Notes: generated by a model not told the origin, from the letters alone. Positions 1 through 6,606 are shown, counted from the first letter of the stretch. The stretch: DNA of 10,358 nt from Xanthobacteraceae bacterium (GCA_025929595.1 JAICQA010000063.1:1-10358); one strand, 5' to 3'. Numbers and translations are program-made.

Positions 1-1032
1 ACCGCGCGCAAAGGGCAGCGCCGCGGCCAGCGCCCGCGGCTTGGTCTGCGGGCCGATGCTCGGCGGCGCGATGATTTCGAACGGCGCATGCAGCTTGAGC
101 CGCGCGACCGCCTCGCGCGTTTCCTCGTCGTTCTTTTCCAGCACGAGCTTGATGTCGAGCTTCTCGCGCGGATAGCGCAACCGCTTCAACGCCTCGACGA
201 GCTTGGCCGCCACCGGCGCCTCGCGATAGAGGGGCACGATGATCGTGTAGATCGGCAGTTGCTGGTCGGAAAGCTGCAGCGCGAATTTTTCCCGCCGCGG
301 ACAGGCACAGGCGAGCAGCCGCAGCAGGGTCCACGAGATGAAGCAGAAAGCGAGTAGATACTCGGTCGCGATCAGCGTGGCAGTCGGAGCAAGGAACGCT
401 GCCGTCGATGCGGCCGCGAGCGTAAAAATTCCGAACGCCCGCAGTGACGACCAGCCGTAGCGCATGGCCGACAGGTCGGGCCGTCGGTCTCGCAGCCCAT
501 ACACCGCCTCCTGCGCGAGTTCGTTTGCAGCGGTTTCGCGTACATGTTCGCCCAGCGGCTCGGGCGCCGCGATGCGCAGTCCCGCGCGCGCGTCCGGGTC
601 TTCCGCAAGGCGCTCGGCAAGCCAGCGGATGCCGGTTCCTCGCGCGGCAACCGTAAGGATCGGTTCGCTCTGCTCGTATTTGAGGAGAACGCCGGCGCAA
701 GCCGCTTCCAGCTCGCGTAGCGCGAGGGGCCGTGAAAGCGGATCGACGGCGATCCCGAGTCTGGCCGCAATCCCCGTTGCGATCTGCTGGGGCGAAAGGA
801 TGCCCGCGCAACGCAGCACTTCGTCGCCGCCGACGCCAAGCCGCTCCGCCCGGCGTGCGGCGGCGTCCAGAACCGCCGGGTCCAGCACGTTTTCAAATGC
901 GGCAAGTTCAACCGGAAGTTCCTGAATCGCGGCAGCGTGGCGCACTGCTGGCTGAACAGAAACCGGCCGCGGCCGCGATTCCCTGCGCGCCCGCGGCTGC
1001 CCCTGCCCGGATTCGGCCGCCGCCCCCGACAT
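1..1032 (-). CDS. Family 2 glycosyltransferase, N-terminal 344 residues (partial at left edge)
   Basis: This is a membrane-bound GT2 (cellulose-synthase-like) glycosyltransferase, probably making a polysaccharide; only its N-terminal part is in the window. I read 344 codons from an ATG at 1032 without a stop. Residues 65-125 (VGGDEVLRCAGILSPQQIAT) resemble the small N-terminal domain of type II secretion ATPases, which also precedes GT2 domains in Rhizobiales. A hydrophobic stretch at about 198-243 gives one or two membrane segments. The GT-A fold begins at 261 (YTIIVPLYREAP), and the first acidic nucleotide-sugar site is in VLEKNDEET (297-305). TKPRALAAALPFARG (330-344) matches the family's KP-x-ALN-type motif. 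The DxD and QxxRW motifs would lie beyond the edge. The ribosome site is weak (AGGG about 11 bases upstream). The gene diverges from the binding protein at 1124. The sugar and product cannot be told. Confidence 0.85.
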   Translation of the reverse strand, partial: MSGAAAESGQGQPRARRESRPRPVSVQPAVRHAAAIQELPVELAAFENVLDPAVLDAAARRAERLGVGGDEVLRCAGILSPQQIATGIAARLGIAVDPLSRPLALRELEAACAGVLLKYEQSEPILTVAARGTGIRWLAERLAEDPDARAGLRIAAPEPLGEHVRETAANELAQEAVYGLRDRRPDLSAMRYGWSSLRAFGIFTLAAASTAAFLAPTATLIATEYLLAFCFISWTLLRLLACACPRREKFALQLSDQQLPIYTIIVPLYREAPVAAKLVEALKRLRYPREKLDIKLVLEKNDEETREAVARLKLHAPFEIIAPPSIGPQTKPRALAAALPFARG

Positions 1033-1045
1033 GCCTCAACGCCCT

Positions 1046-1084
1046 ACTACTATCCTGAGTAGTGTAGCAGGTTTACAAAGCCTG
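1046..1084. promoter_or_regulatory. Inverted repeats in the divergent GT2/binding-protein spacer
   Basis: Two symmetrical elements sit side by side in the 91-bp spacer. ACTACT (1046-1051) and AGTAGT (1058-1063) are a perfect inverted repeat with a 6-base gap. CAGG (1068-1071) and CCTG (1081-1084) flank TTTACAAAG, itself near-palindromic. Their position between divergent genes suits an operator, but no known regulator motif is recognised. Confidence 0.35.
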
Positions 1085-1086
1085 TC

Positions 1087-1106
1087 GCGGCGGTGACATT
1101 CGCCGC
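1087..1106 (+). promoter_or_regulatory. Short hairpin in the leader of the binding-protein gene
   Basis: GCGGCG (1087-1092) pairs perfectly with CGCCGC (1101-1106) around an 8-base loop, ending 17 bases before the ATG at 1124. It lies just ahead of the AGGAA ribosome site (1113-1117). It may affect transcript stability or translation, or be chance in GC-rich DNA. Confidence 0.3.
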
Positions 1107-1123
1107 CCATTCAGGAATCGAAC

Positions 1124-2005
1124 ATGCGGCTGTTGCGGCGCGAGATGCTGAGGAGCGCGTCTGGAAGGCTTTGCCTTCTGGTGGTCCTGGTGCTCGCCTT
1201 GCTCGTCCCGTCGGGATTCGCGCTCGCGCAGGCATCGAGCAAGGTCACCGTGCCCGGCTTCTGGGATCCGAACCGCCGTCCCGAGCGGCCCGATCTGGCG
1301 CGTCTCAACGCCATCCGATTTCTCACCGAGGAAGATTATCCGCCGTTCAACTTCAAGGGACCGGACGGACAGCCGATCGGGTTCAACGTCGACCTCGCTC
1401 GCGCGATCTGCACCGAGCTTTCGCTGACCTGCACGATTCAGGTCCGTCGCTTCGATACGCTGGTCGAAGCGCTGGAGGAAAATCGTGGCGATGCGGTCGT
1501 GGCTTCGCTCGCCATCACCCCGTCCTTGCGCAAGCGTGTGGCCTTTTCCGATCGCTACTACCGCACGCCGGCACGTTTCGTGGCGACGAAGGATTTTCCG
1601 CCCGCCGACGTGACGCCCGAGACGATTGCCGGCCGCCGTGTCGCGGTTGTCGGCGGCAGCGCGCATGAGGCATATCTGCGGGCGTTCTTCGCCGAGGTGG
1701 CGATCCGCGCGCAGCCGAACCTCGAAGCCGCGCTCAATGCCTTGCGGACGGGTGACGCCGATCTCGTCTTCGCCGACGGCATCGCGCTCGCCTTCTGGCT
1801 GAACGGCTCGGGCTCCGGCGGCTGCTGCGCCTTCCGCGGCGGGCCTTTCACCGAAAGCCGCTTTTTCGGCGAAGGCGTCGGCATCGCCGTCCGCCGCGAG
1901 AACGACGCGTTGCGCCTCGCCATCAACCACGCGCTGTTCAGGCTGTGGGAGAAGGGCGTGATCGCCGATCTCTATCTGCGGTATTTCCCGGTCGGCTACT
2001 ACTGA
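1124..2005 (+). CDS. Periplasmic amino-acid-type solute-binding protein (SBP_bac_3 family)
   Basis: A 293-residue secreted binding protein of the family serving polar amino-acid ABC importers. Residues 1-35 form a signal peptide: arginine-rich start, hydrophobic core (LCLLVVLVLALLV) and a likely cleavage at ALA|QA (35/36). The mature part has the family pattern: EEDYPPFNFKGPDGQPIGF (about 69-87), NVDLARAICTEL, the domain-2 entry ITPSLRKRVAFSDRYYRTPA (131-150), VAVVGGSAHEAYLR (173-186) and LVFADGIALAFWL (214-226). Cys234-Cys235 is an unusual adjacent pair in the second lobe. AGGAA six bases upstream supports the ATG at 1124. No permease or ATPase gene adjoins it, so it is an orphan here; it may feed a distant transporter or act as a sensor. 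The ligand is unknown, though amino acids are the family norm. The next gene, lysK, is 55 bases downstream with no clear terminator between. Confidence 0.88.
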   Translation: MRLLRREMLRSASGRLCLLVVLVLALLVPSGFALAQASSKVTVPGFWDPNRRPERPDLARLNAIRFLTEEDYPPFNFKGPDGQPIGFNVDLARAICTELSLTCTIQVRRFDTLVEALEENRGDAVVASLAITPSLRKRVAFSDRYYRTPARFVATKDFPPADVTPETIAGRRVAVVGGSAHEAYLRAFFAEVAIRAQPNLEAALNALRTGDADLVFADGIALAFWLNGSGSGGCCAFRGGPFTESRFFGEGVGIAVRRENDALRLAINHALFRLWEKGVIADLYLRYFPVGYY

Positions 2006-2060
2006 TCTCGCAACTGGAACGCCGCGCCGAACTGCGCTAGCAAACGCGCGGAGCAAATAA

Positions 2061-3692
2061 ATGAACACCGCAACGATCGCCGCCGACCTTCGCACCGCCG
2101 CCGAAACCTCGAATGCCTGGCCGTTCGAGGAGGCGAAGAAGCTGGTCGCGCGCCTGAAGCGCAAGCCGAAGGACGAGGTGATCTTCGAGACCGGCTACGG
2201 GCCGTCGGGCCTGCCGCATATCGGCACCTTCGGCGAAGTCGCGCGCACCACGATGGTGCGCCATGCGTTCCGCGTGCTCACCGACGACAAGATCAAGACC
2301 CGGCTGATCGCCTTTTCCGATGACATGGACGGGCTCCGTAAGGTCCCCGATAACGTGCCGCAGAAGGACCTGCTTTCAAAGTACCTGAACAAGCCGCTGA
2401 CCAAGGTGCCCGATCCATTCGGCACGCATCCGAGCTTCGGCGAGCACAACAACGCCCGGCTGCGCGCGTTCCTCGACCAGTTCGGCTTTGAGTACGAATT
2501 CTTGTCGTCGACCGCCTGTTACAAGGCGGGGATGTTCGACAGCGCACTCCTCAAGATGCTCGCGCATTACGAGAAGGTGATGGAGATCATGCTCCCGTCG
2601 CTGCGCGAGGAGCGGGCGCAGACCTATTCGCCGTTCTTGCCCGTATCCGAGCGTACCGGCGATGTGTTGCAGGTGCCGATCGTTGCGCACGACGTAAAGG
2701 CCGGCACGATCACTTACGAAGACCCCGACACGAAAGAGCGTGTGACAACCCCGGTCACCGGCGGACGCGTGAAGCTGCAATGGAAGCCCGACTGGGCCAT
2801 GCGCTGGGTCGCGCTCGGCATCGACTATGAGATGGCGGGCAAGGACCTGATCGACTCCGTGAAGCTCTCCGGCCAGATCGCCCGCGCGCTGGGCGCCGAG
2901 CCGCCGGAAAGCTTCAATTACGAGCTCTTCCTCGACGAGAAGGGCCAGAAGATTTCGAAGTCGAAGGGCAACGGCCTCACCATCGACGAGTGGCTGCGCT
3001 ACGCGAGCCCGGAGTCGCTCTCGCTCTTTATGTACCGCGAGCCGAAGGCGGCGAAGCGGCTCTATTTCGACGTCATCCCGCGCCAGGTCGACGAGTATCA
3101 GCAGTTTCTCGAGGCCTATCCGAAGCAGGAGTGGAAGCAGCGGCTCGGCAATCCGGTGTGGCACATCCATTCCGGCAACCCGCCGCAGGCGGACATGCCC
3201 GTGTCGTTCCAGATGCTGCTAACGCTCGTCTCCTCGTCGAACGCGGAGAACGCCGAGACGCTCTGGGGCTTCATCGGTCGCTACCGGCCTGGCGTCACGC
3301 CCGCGACCCATCCGAAGCTCGGCAGGCTTGTCGAATACGCCATCCAGTATTTCCGTGACTTCGTCCTGCCCGAGAAGAAGTTCCGCGAGCCGGCGGCGGA
3401 AGAGCGCAAGGCGCTCTCGGACCTACGCGATGCGCTGGCGAACCTGTCGCCCGGCGCGGACGCCGCGCAGATTCAGGACGTGGTCTATGAGATCGGCCGC
3501 CGCGAGCCGTTCCTCGACCACAACAAGAAGGCCAGGGACGGCAAGCCGGGCGTTTCGCTCGACTGGTTCAACATGCTGTATCAGGTGCTGCTCGGGCAGG
3601 AGAAAGGCCCGCGCTTCGGCTCGTTCGTGGCCGTCTACGGCATCGACAACACGGTCGCGATGATCGACGGGGCGCTCGCGCGTTCGGCCTGA
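2061..3692 (+). CDS. lysK: Lysyl-tRNA synthetase, class I
   Basis: Charges tRNA-Lys with lysine in the cytoplasm, using ATP. At 543 residues it is normal length for the alphaproteobacterial class I enzyme, which is unrelated to the class II LysS of most bacteria. The class I signatures are clear: the HIGH-type motif in GPSGLPHIGTFGEVART (HIGT at 53-56) and the KMSKS-type motif in EKGQKISKSKGNG (KISKS at 297-301). Other family blocks include IAFSDDMDGLRKVP (83-96), GGRVKLQWKPDWAMRW (234-249) and the region GIDYEMAGKDLIDS (253-266). The C-terminal part (about 340-543) is the helical anticodon-binding region. GGAG at 2050-2053 supports the ATG at 2061. It may be cotranscribed with the upstream binding protein, 55 bases away, although the functions look unrelated. 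A palindromic repeat follows directly after the stop. Confidence 0.95.
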   Translation: MNTATIAADLRTAAETSNAWPFEEAKKLVARLKRKPKDEVIFETGYGPSGLPHIGTFGEVARTTMVRHAFRVLTDDKIKTRLIAFSDDMDGLRKVPDNVPQKDLLSKYLNKPLTKVPDPFGTHPSFGEHNNARLRAFLDQFGFEYEFLSSTACYKAGMFDSALLKMLAHYEKVMEIMLPSLREERAQTYSPFLPVSERTGDVLQVPIVAHDVKAGTITYEDPDTKERVTTPVTGGRVKLQWKPDWAMRWVALGIDYEMAGKDLIDSVKLSGQIARALGAEPPESFNYELFLDEKGQKISKSKGNGLTIDEWLRYASPESLSLFMYREPKAAKRLYFDVIPRQVDEYQQFLEAYPKQEWKQRLGNPVWHIHSGNPPQADMPVSFQMLLTLVSSSNAENAETLWGFIGRYRPGVTPATHPKLGRLVEYAIQYFRDFVLPEKKFREPAAEERKALSDLRDALANLSPGADAAQIQDVVYEIGRREPFLDHNKKARDGKPGVSLDWFNMLYQVLLGQEKGPRFGSFVAVYGIDNTVAMIDGALARSA

Positions 3693-3700
3693 AGGTTCTC

Positions 3701-3780
3701 GCTCGTCCCCGCGGAAGCGGGGACCCAGCCGAGGCCCCAGGGAACAAGCCGTTCTGGATTCCCGCTTGCGCGGGAATGAG
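3701..3780. repeat. Two-hairpin palindromic intergenic repeat (RPE-like)
   Basis: Two perfect 8-bp stems sit 33 bases apart. GTCCCCGC (3705-3712) pairs with GCGGGGAC (3717-3724) over a GGAA tetraloop. ATTCCCGC (3758-3765) pairs with GCGGGAAT (3770-3777) over TTGC. Read on the minus strand it encodes FPRKRES and GPRFRGDE, the typical peptide signature of a dispersed palindromic element of many proteobacterial chromosomes. It lies between the convergent lysK and araC stops. It could act as a bidirectional transcription block, but neither stem is followed by a run of T. Confidence 0.8.
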
Positions 3781-3792
3781 CGGATTAAAGCG

Positions 3793-4746
3793 CTAGTTCC
3801 GCTCCGCCTTCGTTCGTGCGCGGTAATGCGTGGGCGTTTCGCCGAAGGCGTCGCGGAAGATCCGACTAAAATGCGCCGAATCGTTGAACCCATGCGATAG
3901 CGCGATGTCCGTGGCGCTGAAGCGATCCATCGCCGGTGATGCGAGGTCGGCGCGGCAGCGCTCGAGGCGCCGCCGCCGGAGATAGGCCGACGGCGTGTCG
4001 TCTTCGAGCGCGAACAGCCGCGTCAGTCCGCGCAACGACAGGCCGAGGGACGCGGCCAGCTCCTCTCGCCCGAAGCAAGGATCGGAAAACGAGCGGTCGA
4101 TCTGCGCCTTCGCCGCAACCAGCCGCGCGCTTTGCCGGTCGCCCTGAACGGTCGCGCCCGCCGATGTGCCAAACGCGGTCGAAAGAATGTCGAGCACATG
4201 CCGTTCGAGCAGCCCGCCTCCCGCGGCATCGACTTCGGACGCCGCCGGTACCGAGCGCAGGAAGCGCGACGCCGCGAGTCCGAAGCCCGCGTCGCCCGCC
4301 ACTCGCCGCGCCGTCAGGCGCTCGGGCTCCGCCAGGCGCTGCCGCAGCATGGGCCTCGCGATCTGGAAGACGACCATGCGGAAGGGCTCGTCCATGAGCA
4401 GTTCGTACGGACGGCTTGCGTCATAGAGCGCGAGATCGCCCGGCGCCGTTTCGGCCACGCGCCCGTCCTGCACCACCTTCGAGCGCCCGCTGAGTTGGAG
4501 ATTGATGAGAAAATCGTCGCTCGGCGAGCGCGCCAGCCGACGTTTCGAGCGCGTGACGTGCTGCGGCGATCCGCCAACCTCGGTGAGGCGGATCGCAGGC
4601 AGATCGAACCGCCGGATCTGCGAATGAAAATGGCCGCGTCGCGGCGCTTCGCAGTCGAGCCCGACATAGACCCCGCAGATGAGGTCCGTCCAATAGGCGA
4701 GCGCCTGCGAAGCCTTGACGCAATCGGTAGTCAGGATTTCCGACAT
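3793..4746 (-). CDS. AraC-family transcriptional regulator, NitR-like
   Basis: A 317-residue DNA-binding regulator. The N-terminal part (about 20-195) looks like the AraC_binding_2 ligand-sensing domain: LINLQLSGRSKVVQDGR (80-96), PGDLALYDASRPYELLMDE (102-120) and MVVFQIARPML (124-134). The C-terminal part (about 210-312) is the double helix-turn-helix. The first is REELAASLGLSLRGLTRLF (227-245); the second lies within the classic AraC signature ATDIALSHGFNDSAHFSRIF (278-297), followed by FRDAFGETPTHYR. It is read divergently from the nitrilase. AraC-type NitR proteins are known activators of nitrilase genes in Rhodococcus and Alcaligenes, so activation of the nitrilase by a nitrile or related inducer is the natural inference. 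The ATG at 4746 has only a weak ribosome site (GGAC). Its 3' end faces lysK across the palindromic repeat. Confidence 0.92.
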   Translation of the reverse strand: MSEILTTDCVKASQALAYWTDLICGVYVGLDCEAPRRGHFHSQIRRFDLPAIRLTEVGGSPQHVTRSKRRLARSPSDDFLINLQLSGRSKVVQDGRVAETAPGDLALYDASRPYELLMDEPFRMVVFQIARPMLRQRLAEPERLTARRVAGDAGFGLAASRFLRSVPAASEVDAAGGGLLERHVLDILSTAFGTSAGATVQGDRQSARLVAAKAQIDRSFSDPCFGREELAASLGLSLRGLTRLFALEDDTPSAYLRRRRLERCRADLASPAMDRFSATDIALSHGFNDSAHFSRIFRDAFGETPTHYRARTKAERN

Positions 4747-4800
4747 GCTTGCCGGTCCGCTTGGCCCAAATCGTCAAGCCGTCGTCCCGCCTGCGCAAGC
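4747..4800. promoter_or_regulatory. GCTTG/CAAGC half-site cluster in the araC-nitrilase spacer
   Basis: The spacer carries GCTTG at 4747-4751 and 4759-4763 and its complement CAAGC at 4775-4779 and 4796-4800. The inner pair is an inverted repeat with an 11-base gap, and the first two are direct repeats 12 bases apart. AraC-family proteins often bind paired repeats near the promoter they activate, so this is a candidate site for the neighbouring regulator. Five-base repeats arise easily by chance. Confidence 0.3.
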
Positions 4801-4834
4801 GGTCCCGCCACGGCCGCGCGACAATAGCATGAAA

Positions 4835-4853
4835 GCGCCGCCCGGTGCGGCGC
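4835..4853 (+). promoter_or_regulatory. Strong hairpin in the nitrilase leader
   Basis: GCGCCGC (4835-4841) pairs perfectly with GCGGCGC (4847-4853) over a CCGGT loop. The stem ends 18 bases before the preferred ATG (4872) and before its GGGGG ribosome site (4862-4866). It would make a start at GTG 4845, which lies inside the hairpin, unlikely. A role in mRNA stability or translation is possible. Confidence 0.4.
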
Positions 4854-4871
4854 CGCATGACGGGGGTTCAT

Positions 4872-5900
4872 ATGTCCGGTCCGTTCAAGGTCGCCGCGGT
4901 GCAGGCCGCGCCCGTATTTCTCGACATGGCGGCCACGACGAAAAAGGCGGTCGCGCTGATCGACGAAGCCGGCAAGGCCGGCGCGAAGCTGGTCGCCTTT
5001 CCGGAGACCTGGCTGCCCGGTTATCCGTGGTGGATCTGGCTCGCCGCGCCCGCGCACGGCATGGCCTTTGTCGGCCGCTATCATGCGAATTCCCCCATGG
5101 CCGGCGGGCCGGAGGACAAGGCCATTGCCGACGCCGCGCGCCGCAACCGGATTCACGTCGTGCTCGGCCTGAGCGAGAAGGTCGGCGGCTCGCTCTACAT
5201 GGCGCAGTGGATTTACGGGCCCGACGGCGTCGTCATCGCGCGCCGCAAGAAGCTGAAGCCCACTCACGTCGAGCGCACCGTGTTCGGCGAGGGCGACGGC
5301 TCCGACCTCGAGGTCTTCGACACCGCCATCGGCCGCATTGGCGCGTTGTGCTGCTGGGAGCACCTGCAGCCGCTCACCAAATACGCCATGTATTCGATGA
5401 ACGAGCAGATCCACATCGCGTCCTGGCCGAGTTTCAGTCTCTATCGCGGCATGGCGTACGCGTTGGGGCCTGAGTTGAACACCGCGGCGAGCCAGATGTA
5501 CGCCGCCGAAGGCCAGTGCTTCGTCGTGGCGTCCTGCGCCACCGTTTCCGACGAGATGGTCGAGATGCTGTGCGATGCGCCCGACAAGCAGATGTTCCTG
5601 AAGGCCGGCGGCGGCTTTTCGCGCGTGTTCGGTCCCGACGGCGCCCCGATCGGCGACGGGCTTCCCGAGACGAAGGAAGGACTCGTCATCGCCGAGATGG
5701 ATCTTGGCATGATCTCGATCGCGAAATCCGCCGCCGACCCGGCCGGACATTATTCGCGGCCGGATGTGACACGGCTCCTGCTCAATCGCCGCCCGTCGCC
5801 GCGCGTGATGAGCTTCGAGGATCAGCCGCGCGAAGTCTCGGGCGATCAGGCGGGGATGCCGGCAGGCGTCGAAGACTCGCGCCGCCGCGCCGTCGGCTAG
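4872..5900 (+). CDS. Nitrilase (nitrile aminohydrolase)
   Basis: A cytoplasmic carbon-nitrogen hydrolase turning nitriles into carboxylic acid and ammonia. From the ATG at 4872 it has 342 residues, normal for bacterial nitrilases. GGGGG (4862-4866) supports this start, and the family-typical FKVAAVQAAPVFLD begins at once. Upstream in-frame GTG 4845 and ATG 4857 are possible but give atypical extra residues. The catalytic triad is complete: Glu45 in VAFPETWLPGYPWW, Lys127 in RRKKLKPTHVERT and Cys161 in GALCCWEHLQPL. Glu134 of HVER is the conserved extra glutamate. CCWEHLQPLTKYAMYSMNEQ (160-179) is characteristic of true nitrilases rather than amidases or cyanide dihydratases. The C-terminus (about 300-342) is the usual variable tail. 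The divergent AraC protein is its likely activator. Whether it prefers aliphatic, aromatic or hydroxy-nitriles cannot be read from sequence. The S24 repressor gene converges on it 11 bases downstream. Confidence 0.94.
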   Translation: MSGPFKVAAVQAAPVFLDMAATTKKAVALIDEAGKAGAKLVAFPETWLPGYPWWIWLAAPAHGMAFVGRYHANSPMAGGPEDKAIADAARRNRIHVVLGLSEKVGGSLYMAQWIYGPDGVVIARRKKLKPTHVERTVFGEGDGSDLEVFDTAIGRIGALCCWEHLQPLTKYAMYSMNEQIHIASWPSFSLYRGMAYALGPELNTAASQMYAAEGQCFVVASCATVSDEMVEMLCDAPDKQMFLKAGGGFSRVFGPDGAPIGDGLPETKEGLVIAEMDLGMISIAKSAADPAGHYSRPDVTRLLLNRRPSPRVMSFEDQPREVSGDQAGMPAGVEDSRRRAVG

Positions 5901-5911
5901 CAGCTAGCGGC

Positions 5912-6550
5912 TTACTGCCGCGCCCACATGATGCGGGCGATCCAGATCACGTCGGATGCGGGCAGCACGCGGTCCTTGTGCGACGGATTGAGCGAGCGCA
6001 GCTCGACGGCCTTGGCCGTGCGCTTCTTCAATTCCTTGGCCAGCACCTCGCCGGACTTCGTCTTCACGACCACGCGGTCACCCGCGCGCAGCTTCGCGTT
6101 CGGGGACACGACAAGGAGATCGCCCTTCCGATACAGCGGCTCCATGGAATTGCCCGAGACTTCGAGCGCATAGGCGTTCTCGTCGTCCACGTCGGGAAAC
6201 GAAACCTCGTCCCAGCCGGAACCGACCGGAAATCCCCCGTCGTCGAAAAATCCGCCGGAGCCGGCTTGCGCGAAGCCGATCAGCGGGACCGGGCGCGTGC
6301 CCGTCCGCTTCGATTTGCGCTGCAGGAGCGACATGAATTCGTCGATCCCGGCGCCGGTCGCGTGCAGGATCTTCGCGATCGATTCGGTCGAAGGCCAGCG
6401 CGGCCGGCCCTCGGGGGTGATCCGTTTCGACTTGTTGAACGAGGTCGGATCGAGCCCGGCTTTCTTCGCCAGTCCCGATGCCGAATAGCCGTAGCGGGCC
6501 GCGAGACGGTCGATTGCGTTCCAAACCTGGGGATGGGTGAGGGTGGCCAT
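5912..6550 (-). CDS. LexA/CI-like repressor: helix-turn-helix plus S24 peptidase domain
   Basis: A 212-residue regulator. Residues 7-76 form an XRE-like DNA-binding domain (ARYGYSASGLAKKAGLDPTS, then FNKSKR, and STESIAKILHATGAGIDEF). Residues about 88-209 form a LexA-type S24 domain. The parts needed for self-cleavage are present: an Ala-Gly pair at 96-97 (GFAQAGSGG), Ser135 in VSGNSMEP and Lys172 in GEVLAKELKK. The Ser-Lys spacing of 37 equals that of E. coli LexA (119/156). It is therefore probably a repressor inactivated by RecA-stimulated or stress-induced autocleavage, although cleavage itself is inferred. The ATG at 6550 is chosen for its GAGGAC ribosome site and because homology starts there; an upstream extension to 6625 adds 25 unrelated residues and crosses the likely operator. 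No phage genes adjoin it. It diverges from pyrD and converges with the nitrilase. Confidence 0.9.
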   Translation of the reverse strand: MATLTHPQVWNAIDRLAARYGYSASGLAKKAGLDPTSFNKSKRITPEGRPRWPSTESIAKILHATGAGIDEFMSLLQRKSKRTGTRPVPLIGFAQAGSGGFFDDGGFPVGSGWDEVSFPDVDDENAYALEVSGNSMEPLYRKGDLLVVSPNAKLRAGDRVVVKTKSGEVLAKELKKRTAKAVELRSLNPSHKDRVLPASDVIWIARIMWARQ

Positions 6551-6586
6551 GCTGTCCTCGCCGATTTGCCGGAATTTCGCCCGATG

Positions 6587-6606
6587 TAGGAATAGGGACC
6601 TATAGG
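6587..6606. promoter_or_regulatory. TAGG/CCTA palindrome cluster, candidate operator of the S24 repressor
   Basis: TAGG occurs at 6587, 6593 and 6603, and CCTA at 6599. Two overlapping palindromes result: ATAGG-GA-CCTAT (6592-6603) and the perfect 8-mer CCTATAGG (6599-6606). They lie 37-56 bases upstream of the repressor ATG. On the minus strand TATAGG could be its -10 element, with TTGATC (6620-6625) as a -35 at a short 15-base spacing. This fits autorepression, and the site could also affect pyrD. Confidence 0.45.

Noticed and set aside
372..911. 179-codon minus-strand open frame inside the glycosyltransferase
   Set aside because: It is in a different minus-strand frame from the continuous 344-codon GT2 reading frame, which carries all the family motifs.
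1072..1101. TTTACA as a -35 element for the binding-protein gene
   Set aside because: The matching -10 position reads about ACATTC, too poor to support a sigma-70 promoter call.
1073..2164. 363-codon open frame on the minus strand opposite the binding protein
   Set aside because: It is antisense to a gene with clear family motifs and a signal peptide. Its product is rich in Arg, Ala, Glu and Asp without domain motifs, as expected of a reverse-strand shadow in GC-rich DNA.
4731..5750. 339-codon minus-strand open frame opposite the nitrilase
   Set aside because: It is antisense to a nitrilase with complete catalytic residues and has no recognisable domain.
5896..5921. Doubled GCTAGC and a GCGGC/GCCGC mini-hairpin at the nitrilase/S24 convergent junction
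   Set aside because: The stem is only 5 bp and has no T run on either strand, so it is too weak to call a terminator.
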